This document shows, in pieces, positions 59,301 to 64,000 of a DNA stretch of 64,000 bases. Numbering within the stretch: the stretch's first letter is position 1; each line of letters starts with the position of its first letter. The notes under the pieces were generated by a model. It was not told the origin of the DNA and did no database searches. It worked only from the letters and a program-made list of their open reading frames with translations. The translations under genes were made by a program, and so were the position numbers. The DNA comes from Tetradesmus obliquus (Eukaryota; Chlorophyta; Chlorophyceae; Sphaeropleales; Scenedesmaceae): positions 1,285,001 through 1,349,000 of the forward strand of contig CP126195.1 of the NCBI GenBank assembly GCA_030272155.1, written 5' to 3'.

Positions 59301-62085
59301 AAGCAGTGCGGTTGTTGGCCATGTGATGATCGGCACATGCACCGCGCGGCATGCACTTACGGCAACACCAACAGAAGAAGACCGGAACACAGCAGTCCGC
59401 CGCCAACATACAAGACAGTGCTCAGTTGTAGTACAGTGAAGCGGGCTGCACAACAGGAAAGCGTGATCAAGACGAAGATAATGCCACTGCGGGCTAATCA
59501 TGACTGGGCGGTAGTAGCTCAATGCCTTGACAAGACATGCACAGGCACATGCAGCAGGCATTTTGGGGCGATGTAAAGGTTTTTGAAGCGCCCCTGGCAC
59601 ATGTACCAACACGTGCAGCAGCTGCTGCACGTGCACATGCAAAAGTGAAGGCCTGCTCAGATGTAGCAGCCAGTTACGCCAGTATGAAACACAAGCACAC
59701 ACACCTGCAATCAATGGAGCAACGTGTTTATATACATACATGCCGCTACACACACCTCTGCCATGCTGCCAAGAAACAGCCAGATGAATCCGCCAAGCCC
59801 GCCAAGCAAAAAAAGAGGCCGCAAGCTTATTCAAAACCAAAGCACCTGTTCAACCAAACACCAACATGCCCCATCGCAATGGATGATGCACTCACAGCTA
59901 CAACAACATTGATCGCCAGCACTCCTGATAAGGACCCCGCAGCAAGGCACTGCCGACAGCAGGCAGCTGACAGTCTTCCACAGCATGCCCTTACGTGCCT
60001 GTGAAATATGCAAAGGGACATGGTTTAGGGTTTGGCACAGCCACGTGCTTCCAAACCCTAAGCGCCACGACACCACATGCAGTCATGCTACACAGGACCC
60101 AACACAAACAATCGACATCCTTTTGACCGTACATATATGTGACACAATCGAGCCAACCATGGCAGCACAGCAACGCCAGCCAGCAGTACATGCCTGGTGC
60201 AGCACCAGCAAGCGACTGCTGTTTGCCCATCTATGCTGGCTGCAGCAGCAGCAGCCGACACACAGAGCGGGCGGGCGTCTCTGATTCCAGCATGAATGCG
60301 TGATCGTCCAAATAATGTGTGATGACACACATCGAGCAAAGCACACAACACCTGCAGCAACAAGCGCGCACAAGAAGAGTACACGCGCCTTGCGAAAACA
60401 TACTAGCAAGGCACAGACAGCAACATACAAGAAGAAACACAAGAGACTGCCAGCACCGAAAATGCCTGAGCGCAGCGGCTGCATGCGTGCTGGATCAAGA
60501 TCCATAGAACGCTTCCAACATCAAGCAAAGCAAAGGCTGCAGCACGACCGGCCTTGCTGCACCTGAGCAGCCATGACAACCGACTACAGGTGACCATGCG
60601 TTGTTGCGAAGCATCGCCACAACATGATGTGCCAGGCACCCATGCGCATGACACGCCTCACTGTCTCCTTTCGTCAGCAAGAGCTGATACAACCTAGCCG
60701 GTACATGTGAATCAACACCCGAAGCTGCGATGCTTGGCTGCTTTATGGACACATGCAGCCAGCAAACCTTCCTGAAATGTAATCAAAAGACTGCGACACG
60801 TGAGATCTAGCAGCTAGCACTGCGTGACACACCGCCAAAGAAGCCCTCAACCCCACAGCAGCAGCGCCCAAGCGGCGTGCTCAGCCCCATGACTGGATGA
60901 GCGCTGAGACACAGCTAAGCTCAGCCTCAGCATGCAGGCCCGCTGCTGTGTATGTGTTATATAACATGTAAAGACGGCAAGCTGCCGTCCTGCAAGCAAC
61001 GCATGCTTGCAGGAACTCTTGCAGGAACTCCCGGCATTGATGCAGGGCATCAGCACATGCCAGCAGCCGATGCAGCTACAGCTGTGGGCATCAGCAGAGC
61101 GCAGAAGAAAGAAGCGTGCAAGCACTACTACTAGGTGTGAACATATGAGCCAGGCACTGCACTGACAGTAAGCGTCTGCAGAGCAGCAGCCGCTGCTCAG
61201 AACAGCAGCGACGCTGACACCAAAACCTCCATTCAGTCATACGAAGCACCACAAACTGGCAGCAACATCTAGCAATAACGCCACCATTCTGACATACAGC
61301 ACAGCACACATCACCCCACTGGGGTCAACAAGCAGCTAGTAAGCAGCCAGACAAGCAAACAAAGGCAGCAGCTACTGAACGCTGCCAATCATTCAAACCA
61401 GACACAGCCAACTGCTGTGCACACGTCGACACGCGCTGCTACTCGCAGCAATCCACTGTGGCCAATTTCCTGTGCTTGGACAACACAGCACGACCGGATG
61501 CGCAACAGCTCAGTACAGCTGATCACTACACCATGCACAGGAGTTTGTGATGAAAACTCCAGATGCACTGTCAGGTGTGATGCTTCGGCACAGCACCTAC
61601 TCCACTCGCGGCAGCTGCATGATTCGGTGAGCTCTCTGCGAAGCAGCCGCAACAGCTAATGCTGCTCCTCGCTGCCGGGGAAGCATGCTTTTGCAGACTG
61701 TCTGCGCACCAGAACACAGTCTGATGCAGGGACACCTGTTCCTCTCATGCTCTGCCAGTCCTGCGTGTCGACTGATGCGCAGGCTCGTGCCAACCCCTCT
61801 TTCATAGCAGTTGGTGTTGGATGTCAACTCAAATGTGAACCACCTTGCTCTTCCTAGCAGCCATCAACTCGAGCAGCATTGCAGCTGCGCAGCACTGCCA
61901 AACTCATTCCTGCCTACTACACACTGCCACAAGTGCCTGAAAACTACTCCGCAGTGTAGCAACTGAACTACTGTATGCGCTGGCCATGTCATTATCAACA
62001 CAACACCTCTGCTACTATGTTTCGCCAAGTATGAGCTGAAGACATAAGGCGGGCACACACACGCCAACATCATGCTGCAGCGCCA
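56351..62085. other. CA-rich gene-poor region
   Basis: On plus it is rich in C and A (TG-rich on minus) for over 5 kb. Open frames on the minus strand, such as 58966-58376 with a hydrophobic stretch, are compositional and lack splice-consistent neighbours. This may be a very long 3' region of the minus-strand gene ending at 62086. Confidence 0.35.
60025..60061. repeat. Inverted repeat of telomere-like sequence
   Basis: TTAGGGTTTGG (60025-60035) and CCAAACCCTAA (60051-60061) are perfect 11-bp inverted arms around a 15-base loop that contains CACGTG. Confidence 0.85.
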
Positions 62086-62952
62086 TCACCACCTGCAGTT
62101 GCCAGCACGCTCTCGCTCTGCAGGGGCAAACCTGGAGCGGCGTGTGGGCTTGGCAGTGGTCTCTGCAAGTGCTGCCCAGTAGCGGCGAGGCAGGCTCTCC
62201 ATCTCTGCAGCTGGCAGTGCTGCCAGCTCATCAGCAGAGAGGGACAGCTGCTGCTCAGACAGAGCCCATTCTCCAGAGTCCCAGCACTTGCGCACGCGAC
62301 CAGCCTGCAAACAATTTCGAGTTGATGCAAGCAGCAGCCAGCCACGCAGGCGATTCGTCAACAATGAGAACGCGGCCACGACAGAGCACCAGAGCCTGTG
62401 ACCACCATTTGAACAAACAACAGCTGTGCTTGTTGGTAGTTTGGACGTTTGCAGCTGGGGTCTAGTAGTCAGAAGGGGCATGTGTCGCGCAAGATTCTGC
62501 ATGCTAGCTTTGAAAGCAAAGATATTTTCAACCAACGCCAGCACGCTACCCCGTTGGCGACCAAAAAGGACTGTGATGTGCGCACGCAAAGTTGAAATGT
62601 AAAGAAATGATGTCAAAGCAGGCCATGTGCACAGGAACGCACCTTGGTGAAGGTGCGCCTGGGCGCAACCTCTGGCTCTGGTGCAGCCTCCTTGGCCAAG
62701 CTCAGGGCCACCTGCGCCGCCTGGATACTCTTCAACGTTTGATCCCTGTTTAGGTACCCCTGCAGGACAGCCACAGCGGTGAGGTGAGCGGAGGTCACGG
62801 AGATACTTGCCAGTCGGTTGCAGCAGCAGTGCCATATCTTCACCCACCAGGGTGGTCACATCCTTTGCCGCGCATACCAGCGCATCAAAGCAAGCATCTA
62901 GGCTTGCATGCGCGGCGCGTTCCAGCTTCACGGGGCCTGGGCACTTGCACAT
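62086..62952 (-). CDS. Unrecognised three-exon gene
   Basis: The last two exons are well supported: 62759-62643 (GYLNRDQTLKSIQAAQVALS..., CCTGCAG acceptor, AAG|GTGCGT donor) and 62304-62086 (AGRVRKCWDSGEWALSEQQL..., TTTGCAG acceptor, stop at 62086), phase 0-0. The first exon starts at or before ATG 62952 (MCKCPGPVKLERAAHASLDA, then CFDALVCAAKD); the frame is open up to an ATG at 63141. Its donor is uncertain; GAT|GTGACC near 62860 would keep the phase. The product would be about 140 or more residues, helical and charged, with no signal peptide, membrane helix or known domain. The tail is basic (RRSRFAPAERERAG). Confidence 0.5.
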   Translation of the reverse strand: MCKCPGPVKLERAAHASLDACFDALVCAAKDVTTLVGEDMALLLQPTGKYLRDLRSPHRCGCPAGVPKQGSNVEEYPGGAGGPELGQGGCTRARGCAQAHLHQGAFLCTWPALTSFLYISTLRAHITVLFGRQRGSVLALVENIFAFKASMQNLARHMPLLTTRPQLQTSKLPTSTAVVCSNGGHRLWCSVVAAFSLLTNRLRGWLLLASTRNCLQAGRVRKCWDSGEWALSEQQLSLSADELAALPAAEMESLPRRYWAALAETTAKPTRRSRFAPAERERAGNCRW

Positions 62953-64000
62953 GTTGGCTGGGCCTGAAGGAGCAGAGCTAGCAAACAAAGCCTTCGTGTT
63001 TAGAATTAGTTCTAGCTTATAAATCATTAGCGTCAATCTGCATGTGTTCGCTGCTACGCTGGAGGAAACCATAAAGGGGCAGGACGAGTGGTCTCGCGGG
63101 TTCAAAATTGTGACGTTCAGCCAGGCTGTAAAATGCATCAAATGATACTTATGTAAGACCTTATACTCCAGAAGGGTGGCGTAAGAGCAAAAGTCGACGT
63201 AGCACCGCAGGGCAAGGCGTCACTAGCCTGGACTGGACTCCAGTGGAGGGGGTACACTTGCAGCGAGTGATACTTGCAGCGTCTTCGCTTGTAGTGCTAT
63301 AAAATCAGCTGTACCAGATTAGAAACGTCTATTTGATTGCTGACTCCTGCAAGAGCGTACAATAGTCGCCTGCGCGGCCCAGGCACCTACAGCGGTACCT
63401 CTCTCAGAGTCTGCACACACGTGACAGCTGTGCAGGCACCTAATGTTGTGCAGCACAGCTGTGCAGCAGCAATGCCACGGCTAGCTGTCTTTGTGGCTTG
63501 TTTCAGTTGTGACATGGTTGAAATACTGTTTGCTTGCTATAGCCTGATAAACGCTGTTGGCAAAAAATTGTTGTTGTGACTTGAAGCACGCAGCTACTGA
63601 TCATCAGCCAATGGAGAATACGGCGTAGGTTCTTACTGAAGTCTATGAGCTTTATGTAGCTACATGCACACCAAGCCTAACAGGCACTTCTGCAGCACTA
63701 TATACTTTTGAATGGTCTGCAATGCAAGCCTGCAGCTGCATCGTGACGGTGCAGTGCATCTGCTTGCCACACCTGCTGTGTTTGTCACACACGCCGGACA
63801 GCAATTCTTCATTATGCAATACGTTTTAATGCCTTACATTTAAACAGGCTTGTTATTGCATGCATAGCAGCGAACCTTCCCAATGATACAAATTTAATCC
63901 AAGTGAAATGCAGGCAGAGTCGAATGAAACCATCCAACATACCTAGACAAACCTCCACACCAATGCAGAGGCACCTTGCCTGCAGCGTCAGATGCCAAGC
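62953..64000. other. Right-edge region without a supported gene
   Basis: 63142-64000 holds only short frames. The left part may be the promoter or first exon of the gene ending at 62086; the rest is AT-richer and unassigned. Confidence 0.35.

Overview
This window is eukaryotic nuclear DNA, most likely from a chlorophyte green alga. The signs are dense short exons with GT-AG introns, moderate GC, many CTG/CAG runs inside introns, TGTAA-type polyadenylation words after several genes, and gene content: a plastid-type DUF3054 membrane protein, a carotenoid-desaturase-like FAD oxidoreductase and the axonemal protein CFAP58. A Scenedesmaceae-like (Sphaeropleales) source fits but is not proven. Exon models were built by hand; nearly every junction was checked for splice consensus and phase.

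Layout. 162-9990 (minus): a secreted VWA-DUF11 protein, running off the left edge, that contains a near-identical 948-bp tandem array of exon pairs. 12839-19820 (minus): a plastid-targeted-looking FAD amine oxidase of the zeta-carotene/phytoene desaturase type, with duplicated exon fragments in its introns. 21001-23855 (plus): an MTHFSD-type 5-formyl-THF cycloligase-family protein with an RGG tail. 25045-25778 (plus): a small Ser-rich orphan. 28187-30433 (minus): a small repeat protein of unknown role. 31704-33798 (minus): NUDCD2. 34392-35431 (plus): a small membrane orphan. 36108-37180 (plus): a RINGv (MARCH-like) membrane E3 ligase. 39469-47100 (plus): CFAP58 in 21 exons. 47710-50144 (plus): DUF3054 protein. 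50926-52999 (plus): a multi-pass membrane orphan. 53000-62085: a long gene-poor stretch. 62086-62952 (minus): an unrecognised three-exon gene.

The genes do not form one pathway. CFAP58 is ciliary and NUDCD2 is a dynein/LIS1-related co-chaperone, so this stretch carries some cilium and cytoskeleton genes. The most unusual property is structural. Local tandem duplication has copied whole exon pairs (948-bp array), terminal exons (12.1-13.3 kb) and many intron-exon boundary fragments ('shadow exons'). CTG runs sit directly before many 3' splice sites, and CAG runs sit just after a few 5' splice sites.

No rRNA, tRNA, CRISPR array or complete transposon was recognised.
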